A stretch of DNA of 64,000 bases, from NCBI RefSeq assembly GCF_000264455.2, contig NC_017956.1:186001-250000 (forward strand), read 5' to 3'. The position numbers were made by a program, and so were the translations under genes. This document shows, in pieces, positions 1 to 9,861 of the stretch (positions within the stretch are counted from its first letter, which is position 1; every line of letters begins with the position of its first letter). Source of the stretch: Tistrella mobilis KA081020-065. Lineage in GTDB: Bacteria > Pseudomonadota > Alphaproteobacteria > Tistrellales > Tistrellaceae. Under the pieces are notes generated by a model. It was not told the DNA's origin. It did not search any database and saw only the letters and a program-made list of their open reading frames with translations.

Positions 1-507
1 AGCATCCTGTTCGGCCCCGAGGACGACTTCTTCAACCGTTTCGCCGGGATGACCCGCATCTCCCCGGCCCTGCCGCTGATCGGTGGTGGCCAGACCCGCT
101 TCCAGCCGGTCTGGGTGGTGGATGTCGCCGAGGCCGTGGTCCGCTCGCTCGACGAGCCGGAATTTGCCGGTCGGACCTTCGAACTGGGCGGCCCCAAGGT
201 CTACAGCTTCGCCCAGATCCTGGAATACATTCTCGCCACCGTGCGCAAGCATCGCGGTCTGGTGCCGATGCCCTGGGCGCTTGCCGGGGTGGTGGCCCGC
301 TTCGGCGATCTGCTGCCCGGCGGCATGGCGCCGCTGACCACGGACCAGCTGCGGATGCTGAAGCGCGACAATGTCGTGACCGAGGGTGCTGAAGGGTTTG
401 CCGCCTTCGGCATCCGCCCGACCCCGGTCGAGGCGGTGGTGCCGGACTATCTGGCCCGCTATCGCGCCTGGATCCATCGGCCGCGCGACGGCCGCGCGGG
501 GAACTGA
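1..507 (+). CDS. NAD(P)-binding epimerase-like protein, complex I NDUFA9 type (3' part)
   Basis: The reading frame is open from the first base, so the 5' part lies outside the window. About 168 codons remain. Residues such as FGPEDDFFNRFAG and the later ELGGPKVYSFAQIL segment match the C-terminal half of the extended-SDR family related to the mitochondrial complex I subunit NDUFA9, where a substrate-side domain follows the Rossmann fold. The nucleotide-binding GxxGxxG motif would be upstream and is not seen. In bacteria these proteins are usually annotated as NAD(P)H-binding or epimerase proteins of uncertain substrate. A strong hairpin terminator lies 27 bases after the stop, so the transcript ends here and is separate from the gltDB operon. 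Confidence 0.75.
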   Translation, partial: SILFGPEDDFFNRFAGMTRISPALPLIGGGQTRFQPVWVVDVAEAVVRSLDEPEFAGRTFELGGPKVYSFAQILEYILATVRKHRGLVPMPWALAGVVARFGDLLPGGMAPLTTDQLRMLKRDNVVTEGAEGFAAFGIRPTPVEAVVPDYLARYRAWIHRPRDGRAGN

Positions 508-533
508 GCTGCTTTTCAGCGCCGAGACCTGAT

Positions 534-570
534 ATGCGGCCGGCCCCGACGGGGCCGGCCGCATGCTTTT
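534..570 (+). terminator. Rho-independent terminator after the epimerase-like gene
   Basis: A perfect 14-bp stem (534-547 with 551-564) closes a 3-base loop and is followed by GCTTTT. It lies 27 bases after the stop codon at 507. Confidence 0.9.
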
Positions 571-1192
571 CCGGGGGATGGCATGGCCGCACGGTGCCGG
601 ATGGCCGATCTGGGCCTTGCTGACCATCAATCCTTCTGAAACAAAAGCTTGTGGTGATATAGGTCAGGAAATGCGACCATTATCTCGACAAGCATCGCGG
701 ATCTACCTGCGAATCGCTCGCAACCCAGGGGCATCGGAAGAAAAGTAGTCCAGTTTCGGACCTTTCATCACGTTTTTACTCGCCAGGCGGTCTGGAAAGG
801 CGTATATGACCTTCGAAGGCCTCCGTGCGCGCAAGGGGCGGGGTCCGGCCGTGTCGATCTGTCGGTGGAATGACCGGGATCGGGCGGGATGGATCCCTGA
901 CCAGCCTCCCCGGCGTTCGCGTCGTCTTCCGCCCGCCCGAGGCGGACCCTGACGCGACCGCAGACGACATGCCCGCAGCCAGGAACAGCCCCGGACCCGC
1001 CCGACCTGGCGGGTTGCCGATGCAGAACCCTGCCGGCACGGACGCCACCCTGACAAAGACGTCGCCCGCGACCCGTCTGTGGATCCCGGGCGGCACCGAA
1101 CCGATCCGCGGCGCGGCCCCGGCCGAAGCGCGCGGACACCCAACCCCCTGCCGGGCAGGACATGCCCGGCCCACGGTCGAAGGACGAGGACC
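571..1192. other. Gene-free stretch upstream of gltD
   Basis: About 620 bases without a convincing gene. The short open frames here lack family resemblance and a ribosome site. The stretch should hold the gltDB promoter and a long 5' leader. I see no clear sigma-70 or sigma-54 hexamers and no recognisable riboswitch. The part around 620-790 is visibly richer in A and T than the rest, which would suit a promoter. Confidence 0.5.
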
Positions 1193-2638
1193 ATGGCGCG
1201 CAAGCTGATGCAGTTCACCCGTATCGAGCAGAAGATGCCCGAGAAGCGAACCGCTCAAACCCGCGCCAAAGATTTCGGCGAGATCTATGCGGGGTTTGCG
1301 CCGGAACAGGCGGCCACCCAGGCCTCGCGCTGCTCCCAGTGCGGCATTCCGTTCTGCCAGGTGCATTGCCCGCTGCAGAACAACATCCCCGACTGGCTGA
1401 AGCTGACCGCCGAAGGCCGGCTGGAAGAGGCCTATACCATCTCGTCGGCGACCAACACCTTCCCCGAGATCTGCGGCCGCATCTGCCCGCAGGATCGTCT
1501 GTGCGAGGGCAACTGCGTCATCGAGAAGGGCTTCAACTCGGTGACCATCGGGTCGGTGGAGAAGTACATCACCGAGACCGCCTTCGAGAACGGCTGGGTC
1601 AAGGCGCCGAAGCCGGAGCGCGAGCTGGGCCTGTCGATCGGCATCGTTGGTGCCGGGCCGGCCGGCCTTGCGGCGGCCGAAATGCTGCGCCGCCGGGGCT
1701 ACGAGATCCATGTCTATGATCGCTACGACCGCGTCGGCGGGCTGCTGATCTATGGCATCCCCAATTTCAAGCTCGACAAGCAGGTCGTGCTGCGGCGCTG
1801 GAAGCTGCTTGAAGAGGGGGGGATCAAGTTCCACCTTGGCGTCGATATCGGTCGCGACGTGACGATCGAGGAGCTGCGCCAGCGTCACGAGGCGGTGCTG
1901 ATCGCGACCGGCGTTTATCAGTCGCGTGAGATCAAGGTGCCGGGCGTGGGGCTTCAGGGTGTCGAGAAGGCGCTCGACTTCCTGACCGTCTCCGACCGGC
2001 TCAATCTGGGCGATGCGCTGTCCGACGAGATGCAGGCGCGGTTCTCGGCCAAGGGCAAGAACGTGGTCGTGGTCGGCGGCGGCGACACCGCCATGGACTG
2101 CGTGCGCACCTCGATCCGTCAGGGTGCCGCCTCGGTGACCTGCCTTTATCGCCGCAACCGGCAGAACATGCCCGGCTCGCAGCGCGAGGTGGCGAATGCG
2201 ACGGAAGAAGGCGTCACCTTCGAGTGGCTGTCCAACCCCGAAGCCTTCCTCGGCAATGAGAAGGTCGAGGCGGTACGGGCCGTCCGCATGCGCCTGGGTG
2301 CACCCGATCCGTCGGGTCGTCAGTCGCCGGTGGTGGTCGAGGGCAGTCAGTTCACACTCAAGGCCGATCTGGTGATCAAGGCGCTGGGCTTCGACCCCGA
2401 AGATCTGCCGGTGCTGTTCGAGTGCCCCGATCTGGTGACCACCCGCTGGGGCACGCTCAAGACCGATATCCGAACCTTCATGACCAGCGTCGACGGCGTT
2501 TTCGCCGCCGGTGACATCGTTCGCGGTGCCTCGCTGGTCGTCTGGGCGATCCGCGACGGCCGCGATGCCGCCGAGCAGATCGACCGCTATGTCCGCAACC
2601 GCATCACCGCCGCCGAGCAGTCGGCGGCTGCCAGCTGA
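1193..2638 (+). CDS. gltD: Glutamate synthase (NADPH) small subunit
   Basis: 481 residues, the usual length for GltD. It passes electrons from NADPH through FAD and two 4Fe-4S clusters to the large subunit, which makes glutamate from glutamine and 2-oxoglutarate. Visible cluster cysteines are C47, C50, C55, C59 and C94, C98, C104, C108. Two dinucleotide-binding motifs follow: GAGPAGLAAAE for FAD and GGGDTAMD for NADPH. The open frame extends upstream to 1079, but the ATG at 1193 is preceded by AGGACGAGGA and the family begins at MARKLMQF-like sequence. gltB follows after 23 bases, so the two are cotranscribed. The order gltD-gltB is the reverse of E. coli gltBD. Confidence 0.97.
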   Translation: MARKLMQFTRIEQKMPEKRTAQTRAKDFGEIYAGFAPEQAATQASRCSQCGIPFCQVHCPLQNNIPDWLKLTAEGRLEEAYTISSATNTFPEICGRICPQDRLCEGNCVIEKGFNSVTIGSVEKYITETAFENGWVKAPKPERELGLSIGIVGAGPAGLAAAEMLRRRGYEIHVYDRYDRVGGLLIYGIPNFKLDKQVVLRRWKLLEEGGIKFHLGVDIGRDVTIEELRQRHEAVLIATGVYQSREIKVPGVGLQGVEKALDFLTVSDRLNLGDALSDEMQARFSAKGKNVVVVGGGDTAMDCVRTSIRQGAASVTCLYRRNRQNMPGSQREVANATEEGVTFEWLSNPEAFLGNEKVEAVRAVRMRLGAPDPSGRQSPVVVEGSQFTLKADLVIKALGFDPEDLPVLFECPDLVTTRWGTLKTDIRTFMTSVDGVFAAGDIVRGASLVVWAIRDGRDAAEQIDRYVRNRITAAEQSAAAS

Positions 2639-2661
2639 ACGCCTGGACGGGAGACAGAGCC

Positions 2662-5600
2662 ATGTCCGAGATCATCCGCGAGACGGCCGAGACCTTCGTT
2701 GCCGCCTGGGCTGCCAACAAGGCCAAGCTGGAAGCCGCCCATGCCTATAACCCGGCCGACGAGCACGACGCCTGCGGCGTCGGCCTCGTCGCCTCGATCG
2801 ACGGCACGCCCCAGCGGCGGGTCGTCGAGGCCGGTATCACCGCGCTTTCCAACCTGATGCACCGCGGTGCGGTCGATGCCGACGGCAAGACCGGCGATGG
2901 CGCCGGCATCCATCTGCAGATCCCCAAGGACTTCTTCCGGGAACATATCGAGCGCACCGGCCATCGCATGGCCGAAGGCAGCGAACTGGCCGTGGGCCAG
3001 GTCTTCCTGCCGCGCAACGATTTCGGCGCCCAGGAGCTGTGCCGCACGATCGTCGAGAGCGAGATCCTTGAGCTCGGCTACACGATCTATGGCTGGCGCC
3101 AGGTGCCGGTGAACACCCGGGCGATCGGCGAGAAGGCCGCGGCGACGCGGCCCGAGATCGAGCAGATCATGATCGCCAACGACAAGGGCAACGGCACTGT
3201 CGCCTTCGAGCGCGACCTCTATCTCATCCGTCGCCGGATCGAGAAGAAGGTCCGCGAGGCGAGCGTCGCCGACTTCTACATGTGCTCGCTGTCCAGCCGG
3301 TCGATCATCTACAAGGGCATGTTCCTGGGCGAGCAGCTGACGGTGTTCTACCCCGACCTGCTCGACGAGCGGTTCGTGTCGAACTTCGTCGTCTACCATC
3401 AGCGCTATTCGACCAACACCTTCCCGACCTGGTCGCTGGCCCAGCCCTTCCGGATGCTCGCCCATAACGGCGAGATCAACACCGTGCGCGGCAACAGCAA
3501 CTGGATGAAGAGCCACGAGACCCTGATGGTCTCCGAGGTCTTCGGGCCGGCAGGCGAGGACATCAAGCCGCTGATCCCGCAGGGCAGCTCCGACTCGGGC
3601 GCACTCGATGCGGTGTTCGAGGCGCTGTGCCATGCCGGCCGTTCGGCGCCGCTGGTGAAGCTGATGCTGGTGCCGCCGGCGTGGTCGAAGGTGCCGGACG
3701 TGCCGGAGGCGCACCGTTCGCTTTACGCCTATCTGAACACGGTCATGGAGCCCTGGGACGGCCCGGCGGCGCTCGCGGTCTATGACGGCCGCTGGATCGC
3801 GGCGGGCATGGACCGCAACGGTCTGCGCCCGATGCGCTATGCCATCACCGCCGACGGCCTGCTGGTCGTGGGGTCGGAAGCCGGCATGGTGCCGCTGACC
3901 GATCAGGACGTGATCGAGAAGGGCCGGGTCGGCCCGGGCGAGATCCTGGGTGTCGACCTCCAGGAGGGCAAGCTCTACCACGACCGCGCGCTCAAGGACC
4001 TGCTCGCGGCGGAGCACGACTATGCCTCCTGGGCGGGCAAGACCACCCGGCTCGGCGCGCTGATCGATCAGGTGCCTGCACCCCAGCCGCGCTTCAACGC
4101 CGACGAGCTTCGCCGGCGCCAGCTGGCCGTCGGCCTGACCATCGAGGACCTGGAGCTGATCCTTCATCCCATGGTGGAAGAGGGCAAGGAAGCCGTCGGC
4201 TCGATGGGCGACGACGCACCGATCGCGGTGCTCTCCAGCCATTATCGCGGCCTGCACAACTTCTTCCGGCAGGAATTCAGCCAGGTGACCAACCCGCCGA
4301 TCGACCCGCTCCGCGAGGAGATGGTCATGACGCTGGATACCCGCCTCGGCAACCTGGGCAATGTCTTCGCCCAGGACGAGAGCCAGATGAAGATCCTGCT
4401 GCTCGACAGCCCGGTCGTGACCAACCGCGCCTATGCGGCAATGCGCCGTTACATGAAGGATCGTGCGGTCGAGATCGACTGCACCATGCCGGCCGGTGCG
4501 GGCGAAGGCGTGCTGAAGAAGGCGCTGGAGCGGATCCGTCGCGAGGCGGAAGATGCCGTGCGCGGCGGTGCCGAGCACATCATCCTGACCGACGAGCGGC
4601 TGGACGAGACCAATGTCGCCGTACCGATGATCCTGGCGGCGGGCGGTGTGCATACCCATCTGGTGAAGCAGAAGCTGCGCACCTTCTGCTCGGTCAACGT
4701 CCGCTCGGCCGAATGCCTCGATGTGCAGTACATGGCGGTGCTGGTCGGTGTCGGCGCCACCACGATCAACGCCTATCTGGCCGAGGAGACGATCTATGAT
4801 CGCCATCGCCGCGGCCTGTTCGGCGACCTGACGATCGACGAGGCGGTGTCGAACTTCAAGCATGCTGCCGATCTGGGTCTGCTCAAGGTGCTCTCGAAGA
4901 TGGGCATCTCGGTGATCAGCAGCTATCGCGGCGCCTACAACTTCGAGGCGGTGGGCCTGTCGCGGTCGCTGGTGGCGGAGTTCTTCCCCGGTATGTCGTC
5001 GCGTGTCTCGGGCATCGGCCTCGCCGGTATCGAGCGCAAGACCATCCGCCAGCATGAGCGCGGCTTCCAGGGCGGTGCCTCGATCCTGCCGATCGGCGGC
5101 TTCTACCGCTACCGGGCGAAGGGTGAGGCGCATGGCCATGACGGCCGGCTGATCCACATGCTTCAGACGGCCGTCGCCAGCGACAGCTACACCCTCTACA
5201 AGAAGTATGCCGAAGGTGTGCGGGCGCTGCCGCCGATCCATCTGCGCGACCTTCTGGACTTCAAGACCAACCGCAAGCCGGTGCCGGTCGACGAGGTCGA
5301 GAGCATCACCTCGATACGCAAGCGGTTCGAGACCCCGGCCATGTCGCTGGGCGCGCTGAGTGCGGAAGCGCACGAGACGCTGACCATCGCGATGAACCGG
5401 ATCGGTGCGCATTCGAACTCGGGCGAGGGCGGCGAGAGCCGCGATCGCTTCCAGCCGCGTCCGAACGGCGACAACGCCAATTCCGGCACCAAGCAGGTCG
5501 CCTCGGGCCGCTTCGGCGTCACCACCGAGTACCTGAACAACTGCCGCGAGATCCAGATCAAGGTGGCGCAGGGTGCCAAGCCCGGTGAAGGCGGGCAGCT

Positions 5601-7212
5601 GCCCGGCTTCAAGGTGACGGTCGAGATCGCGAAGCTCCGGCATTCGACGCCGGGCGTGATGCTGATCTCGCCCCCGCCGCACCACGACATCTATTCGATC
5701 GAAGATCTGGCGCAGCTGATCTACGACCTGAAGCAGGTCAACCCCGATGCCGAGGTCTCGGTGAAGCTGGTCGCCCGCTCGGGCATCGGCACCATCGCGG
5801 CCGGCGTCGCCAAGGCCAATGCCGACGTGATCGTGATCTCGGGCCACAATGGCGGCACCGGCGCCAGCCCGCAGACCTCGATCAAATATGCCGGCGTGCC
5901 CTGGGAGATGGGCCTGTCCGAAGCCAACCAGGTGCTGACGCTCAACCGTCTGCGCCATCGGGTGCGGCTGCGCACCGACGGCGGCCTGAAGACCGGCCGT
6001 GACGTCGTCATCGCCGCCATGCTCGGTGCCGAGGAATTCGGCATCGGCACCACCTCGCTGGTGGCGATGGGCTGCATCATGGTCCGCCAGTGCCACAGCA
6101 ACACCTGCCCGGTGGGCGTGTGCACCCAGGATCCGGCGCTGCGTGCCAAGTTCGACGGCACGCCCGAGAAGGTGGTGAACCTGTTCACCTTCATCTCGGA
6201 AGAGGTGCGCGAGATCCTGGCCCAGCTCGGCGCCCGGTCGCTGAACGAAATCATCGGCCGGTCGGACCTGCTGTCGCAGGTCAGCCGCGGCAGCGCGCAT
6301 CTGGACGATCTGGACCTGAACCCGATCCTGGCCCAGGCCGATCCGGGCGATCTGCCCCGCTACTTCTCGCTGTCGGGCCGCAACCCGGTCCCCGACACCC
6401 TCGACGCGCAGATGATCGTCGACGCGGCGCCGGCCCTCAACGAGGGCGAGAAGATGCAGCTGACCTACAATGTGCGCAACACGCACCGGTCGGTGGGCAC
6501 GCGTCTGTCGTCCAAGATCGTCCGCCGCTTCGGCATGGACGGGCTGCAGCCGGGGCACATCACTGTGCGTCTGCGCGGCTCGGCCGGCCAGTCGCTCGGC
6601 GCCTTCGCCGTGCAGGGCCTGAAGCTGGAGGTGATCGGCGATTCGAACGACTATGTCGGCAAGGGCCTGTCGGGCGGCAGCATCGTGGTGCGTCCGCCCT
6701 TCGTGACCACCCGCAAGAGCAACGAGAACGTCATCATCGGCAACACCGTGCTCTATGGTGCGACCTCGGGCGAGCTGTTCGCGGCGGGCCAGGCGGGTGA
6801 GCGCTTCTGCGTCCGCAACTCCGGCGCCCAGGCGGTGGTCGAAGGCTGCGGGGCCAATGGCTGCGAGTACATGACCGGCGGCACAGTCGTGATCCTGGGC
6901 AAGGTCGGCCACAATTTCGGTGCCGGCATGACCGGCGGCATGGCCTTCATCTTGGACAGCGACGGCTCGTTCGAGCGCCGCGTGAACCCGGAAACGCTGG
7001 TCTGGCAGCGCATCGCCACCCCGCATTGGGAAGCGGTGCTGCGCGGCCTGATCGAGCGCCACGTGGACGAGACCAAGTCCGCCTTCGCCCAGAACCTGCT
7101 CGACGATTGGGATCGCACGCTCGATCGCATCTGGCAGGTGGTGCCGAAGGAGATGGTCTCGCGCCTCGAACACCCCCTGAACCCGGAAGAGGTCGCGGCG
7201 GTCACCGCCTGA
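2662..7212 (+). CDS. gltB: Glutamate synthase (NADPH) large subunit
   Basis: 1516 residues, full length. It hydrolyses glutamine at an N-terminal class II amidotransferase domain, tunnels ammonia to the FMN-containing synthase domain, and ends in a beta-helix domain. The nucleophile should be C38 in HDACGVG after removal of a 37-residue propeptide, as in other GltB proteins. The 3Fe-4S ligands are C1138, C1144 and C1149. The gene is tightly coupled to gltD. A start at 2662 with GGGAGA upstream fits the expected propeptide length. The opposite strand is open over nearly the whole gene, a composition effect of this GC-rich code rather than a gene. Confidence 0.98.
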   Translation: MSEIIRETAETFVAAWAANKAKLEAAHAYNPADEHDACGVGLVASIDGTPQRRVVEAGITALSNLMHRGAVDADGKTGDGAGIHLQIPKDFFREHIERTGHRMAEGSELAVGQVFLPRNDFGAQELCRTIVESEILELGYTIYGWRQVPVNTRAIGEKAAATRPEIEQIMIANDKGNGTVAFERDLYLIRRRIEKKVREASVADFYMCSLSSRSIIYKGMFLGEQLTVFYPDLLDERFVSNFVVYHQRYSTNTFPTWSLAQPFRMLAHNGEINTVRGNSNWMKSHETLMVSEVFGPAGEDIKPLIPQGSSDSGALDAVFEALCHAGRSAPLVKLMLVPPAWSKVPDVPEAHRSLYAYLNTVMEPWDGPAALAVYDGRWIAAGMDRNGLRPMRYAITADGLLVVGSEAGMVPLTDQDVIEKGRVGPGEILGVDLQEGKLYHDRALKDLLAAEHDYASWAGKTTRLGALIDQVPAPQPRFNADELRRRQLAVGLTIEDLELILHPMVEEGKEAVGSMGDDAPIAVLSSHYRGLHNFFRQEFSQVTNPPIDPLREEMVMTLDTRLGNLGNVFAQDESQMKILLLDSPVVTNRAYAAMRRYMKDRAVEIDCTMPAGAGEGVLKKALERIRREAEDAVRGGAEHIILTDERLDETNVAVPMILAAGGVHTHLVKQKLRTFCSVNVRSAECLDVQYMAVLVGVGATTINAYLAEETIYDRHRRGLFGDLTIDEAVSNFKHAADLGLLKVLSKMGISVISSYRGAYNFEAVGLSRSLVAEFFPGMSSRVSGIGLAGIERKTIRQHERGFQGGASILPIGGFYRYRAKGEAHGHDGRLIHMLQTAVASDSYTLYKKYAEGVRALPPIHLRDLLDFKTNRKPVPVDEVESITSIRKRFETPAMSLGALSAEAHETLTIAMNRIGAHSNSGEGGESRDRFQPRPNGDNANSGTKQVASGRFGVTTEYLNNCREIQIKVAQGAKPGEGGQLPGFKVTVEIAKLRHSTPGVMLISPPPHHDIYSIEDLAQLIYDLKQVNPDAEVSVKLVARSGIGTIAAGVAKANADVIVISGHNGGTGASPQTSIKYAGVPWEMGLSEANQVLTLNRLRHRVRLRTDGGLKTGRDVVIAAMLGAEEFGIGTTSLVAMGCIMVRQCHSNTCPVGVCTQDPALRAKFDGTPEKVVNLFTFISEEVREILAQLGARSLNEIIGRSDLLSQVSRGSAHLDDLDLNPILAQADPGDLPRYFSLSGRNPVPDTLDAQMIVDAAPALNEGEKMQLTYNVRNTHRSVGTRLSSKIVRRFGMDGLQPGHITVRLRGSAGQSLGAFAVQGLKLEVIGDSNDYVGKGLSGGSIVVRPPFVTTRKSNENVIIGNTVLYGATSGELFAAGQAGERFCVRNSGAQAVVEGCGANGCEYMTGGTVVILGKVGHNFGAGMTGGMAFILDSDGSFERRVNPETLVWQRIATPHWEAVLRGLIERHVDETKSAFAQNLLDDWDRTLDRIWQVVPKEMVSRLEHPLNPEEVAAVTA

Positions 7213-7288
7213 GGCGGACCCTCGCGGGGGCGGCCCCGGGGCCTTCGGGCCCGGACCTGAGGACGGGCCGGACGACGAAGACGGGAAG

Positions 7289-7320
7289 CGGCGGGCATCC
7301 GGAAGGGTGCCCGCCGTTTT
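7289..7320 (+). terminator. Rho-independent terminator of the gltDB operon
   Basis: A 12-bp stem (7289-7300 with 7305-7316, one G-U pair) with a GGAA loop, followed by TTTT. It separates gltDB from the glutamate dehydrogenase gene. Confidence 0.88.
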
Positions 7321-7478
7321 CGTTCAGGCGCAGCTGCCGTCACTCTCCAGCTGCGGAATTCCGGAACGACATTTCCTTTCAGTCCGATCGCGGGGCGGTT
7401 AAACCGCGCAAGGATCGGTCCTGCGACGGGCGGGGCCGGTTCTCTCTCGTAACCCCCGCAAAAGACTGGTGACATGAC

Positions 7479-8759
7479 ATGTTGGATGATGAACGCGGTC
7501 CGCTGCTTCGGCAGGCCCTCTCTCGTCTCGACGCGGCGGCCGCGTATCTCGACCTCGATCAGGACGTGGCGGAGAAGCTGGGTGCCCCCCGCGAGACCCT
7601 GAAGGCACGGCTGCTGATCCGGATGGACGACGGCAGCCGGCGGGCCTTCACCGCCTGGCGCTGCCGCTATGACGACACCCGCGGCCCCACCAAGGGCGGC
7701 ATCCGCTATCACCCCGCCTCGACCATGGACGAGGTGGAGGCGCTGGCCTTCTGGATGACCTTCAAATGCGCGGTGATGAACCTGCCCTATGGCGGCGGCA
7801 AGGGCGCAATCCGGGTGGATCCGCACGGCCTGTCGCGGGCGGAGCTGGAGCGGCTGTCGCGTGCCTATGTCCAGGCCTTCGCCGGCGTGATCGGGCCGGA
7901 GCGCGACATTCCGGCGCCCGATGTCTATACCGACGCCATGGTCATGGGCTGGATGGCCGATGAATACGGCTCGCTGACCGGTGCACCGGCGCCGGCGGTG
8001 GTCACCGGCAAGCCGGTGGCGCTGGGCGGATCGCTCGGCCGCGGTGACGCCACGGCCCGCGGCGGATGGTATCTGCTGCGCCATCTGGCTGCCCGGCTGG
8101 GTGTCGAGGACCAGCCCGGCCGCGTCCGGCGGGCGATCGTTCAGGGCTATGGCAATGCCGGCCGGCATATGGCCCGACTGCTGGCGTCCGACGGCTGGAC
8201 GATCGTCGGCGTTTCCGACAGCCGGGGTGCTGTGGCGGCACCCGGCGGTATCGATTTCGACGCGCTGGATGCCGCCAAGGCCCGGGGCGGGGTCGGTCTT
8301 CTGGAGGGGCCGGGCGTGCGCCGGGTCGATCCGGACGAGATCCTGGCCCTGGATGCCGAGTTGCTGGTGCCGGCGGCCCTGGAAGAGATGATCCATGCCG
8401 GCAATGTCCATCTGATCACGGCACCGGTGGTGCTGGAGCTGGCCAACGGCCCGGTGACGCCCGAGGCCGACGAAGTGCTGACTGCCCGCGGCATCACCGT
8501 GCTGCCCGACATCCTGGCCAATGCCGGCGGTGTCACGGTCTCGTATTTCGAATGGGTCCAGAACCGGCAGGGCTGGTACTGGGGCGAGGCCGAGGTGCAT
8601 GAGCGGCTGAAAGCGGCGATGGAACGGGAAGGCGACGCGATCGGCGACCGTGTCGCGGCTCTCGGCATCGACTGGCGGACCGCGGCCTATGTCCACGGTC
8701 TGGCGCGGCTGGCGGACGCCATCGCTGCCCACGGCACCCAGACCGATTTCCGCGGCTGA
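7479..8759 (+). CDS. Glu/Leu/Phe/Val-type amino acid dehydrogenase, probably glutamate dehydrogenase
   Basis: 426 residues, typical of the hexameric Glu/Leu/Phe/Val dehydrogenase family. The family reversibly deaminates an amino acid with NAD(P). The conserved lysines are seen: K72 in TKGGIRYHP, K96 in MTFKCA, and the catalytic K108 in YGGGKGA, followed by the PAPDVYTD segment and a Rossmann domain with GYGNAG. The length and the position next to glutamate synthase favour glutamate as substrate, but the family motifs alone cannot exclude a branched-chain amino acid. The ribosome site before the ATG at 7479 is weak (CTGGTGAC). It has its own transcription unit after the gltDB terminator. Confidence 0.9.
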   Translation: MLDDERGPLLRQALSRLDAAAAYLDLDQDVAEKLGAPRETLKARLLIRMDDGSRRAFTAWRCRYDDTRGPTKGGIRYHPASTMDEVEALAFWMTFKCAVMNLPYGGGKGAIRVDPHGLSRAELERLSRAYVQAFAGVIGPERDIPAPDVYTDAMVMGWMADEYGSLTGAPAPAVVTGKPVALGGSLGRGDATARGGWYLLRHLAARLGVEDQPGRVRRAIVQGYGNAGRHMARLLASDGWTIVGVSDSRGAVAAPGGIDFDALDAAKARGGVGLLEGPGVRRVDPDEILALDAELLVPAALEEMIHAGNVHLITAPVVLELANGPVTPEADEVLTARGITVLPDILANAGGVTVSYFEWVQNRQGWYWGEAEVHERLKAAMEREGDAIGDRVAALGIDWRTAAYVHGLARLADAIAAHGTQTDFRG

Positions 8760-8788
8760 CGCCGGCCGACGTCCGGGGCTGACGCCGG
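8754..8788. repeat. Short direct repeat at the end of the dehydrogenase gene
   Basis: The 12-mer GGCTGACGCCGG occurs at 8754-8765, spanning the stop codon, and again at 8777-8788. It may be part of a 3' structure. No function is clear. Confidence 0.5.
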
Positions 8789-8917
8789 GCCGAGGCCGAG
8801 CCCCGCTCGTGCAGGGGGTGCGGAGCTTTCTGCCCGCGCCCCCTGGCGGGAAGACGGGCGGGGGGATAGGATCGCCCAGGCGTTCCCGTCTCCCCCGCTT
8901 CCGGATCCGCACCGCTG

Positions 8918-9850
8918 ATGTCTTCCACCCCGCAGAGCCCCTCGCCGGCGCTGCCTGCCGGCGCGCCCCCGGGGCTTGGCCGGCCGGCCGCCGCGGCGTT
9001 CGGCGCCTACGTCATCTGGGGCCTGTTCCCGCTCTATTTCTCTGCCCTGGCCGCGGTACCGTCGCTGGAGGTTCTGGCCGACCGGATCCTGGGCTCGCTG
9101 GTCGTGCTGATCTTCGTTGCCGCGGGCCATCGTCACCGGGCCGAGATCCGCGCCGTGATTGCCCGGCCCCGGGTGCTGGGCCTGCTCTGCCTCAGCGCCG
9201 TCGCCATCGCGGCCAATTGGGGGGTCTATATCTACGCGGTCCAGACCGGCCGCGCGGTCGATGCCAGCCTCGGCTATTACGTCAATCCGCTGGTCTCGGT
9301 GGTGCTGGGCGTGGTGTTCCTGCGCGAAAGGCCGCGGGCGATGCAGATCCTGGCCTTCTTCCTGGCGATCGGCGGGGTCGCCTGGATTGCGGGGGAAGGC
9401 GGCGGCCTGCCCTGGATCGCGATCGCGCTGGCCATGAGCTTCGGCACCTATGGGCTGCTGCGCAAGCTTGCGGCCGTCGGTGCCGTCGCAGGGCTTGCGA
9501 TCGAAACCGCGGTGCTGGCGCCGGTGGCGCTTGGCTGGACGATCTTCGCGGCAGCCGGTGGTGCTCTGGCCATCCCCTCGGCAGGGCCGCTGCAGGTGCT
9601 GCTGCTGCTGGCCGCCGGGGCCGTGACCGTGGTGCCGCTGCTGATGTTCGGCTTTGCGGCGCCGCGCCTGCCCCTCGGCCTGCTGGGCTTTCTGCAATAC
9701 GTCAATCCGACCTGTCAGCTCGCCGTGGCTGTGTTTCTGCTGGGCGAAACCGTCTCCGAGGCGCAAGGTGTGGCCTTCGTTCTCATCTGGATCGCGCTCG
9801 CGCTCTATACCGGTGATGCGGTAGTGGCCCGACGCCGTTCTCTGCGCTAA
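8918..9850 (+). CDS. rarD: EamA-family transporter, RarD type
   Basis: 310 residues with about ten hydrophobic helices, a member of the drug/metabolite transporter superfamily of the inner membrane. The segment AAFGAYVIWGLFPLYF near the N-terminus and the later GYYVNPLVSVVLG are characteristic of RarD, whose substrate is not established. A proline- and alanine-rich 20-residue cytoplasmic tail precedes the first helix. The glutathione transferase gene starts 11 bases downstream, so it heads a four-gene run reaching the epimerase-like gene at 11722. Confidence 0.9.
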   Translation: MSSTPQSPSPALPAGAPPGLGRPAAAAFGAYVIWGLFPLYFSALAAVPSLEVLADRILGSLVVLIFVAAGHRHRAEIRAVIARPRVLGLLCLSAVAIAANWGVYIYAVQTGRAVDASLGYYVNPLVSVVLGVVFLRERPRAMQILAFFLAIGGVAWIAGEGGGLPWIAIALAMSFGTYGLLRKLAAVGAVAGLAIETAVLAPVALGWTIFAAAGGALAIPSAGPLQVLLLLAAGAVTVVPLLMFGFAAPRLPLGLLGFLQYVNPTCQLAVAVFLLGETVSEAQGVAFVLIWIALALYTGDAVVARRRSLR

Positions 9851-9861
9851 AGTCCTCGGCC

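Noticed and set aside
2587-7173. 1528-codon open frame opposite gltB
   Set aside because: gltB is certain on the plus strand. The antisense frame is rich in His, Asp, Arg, Ala and Gly in the pattern produced by GC-rich third positions and has no family resemblance.
6753-8912. 719-codon minus-strand frame over the dehydrogenase
   Set aside because: It spans two certain plus-strand genes and a terminator, with low-complexity composition.
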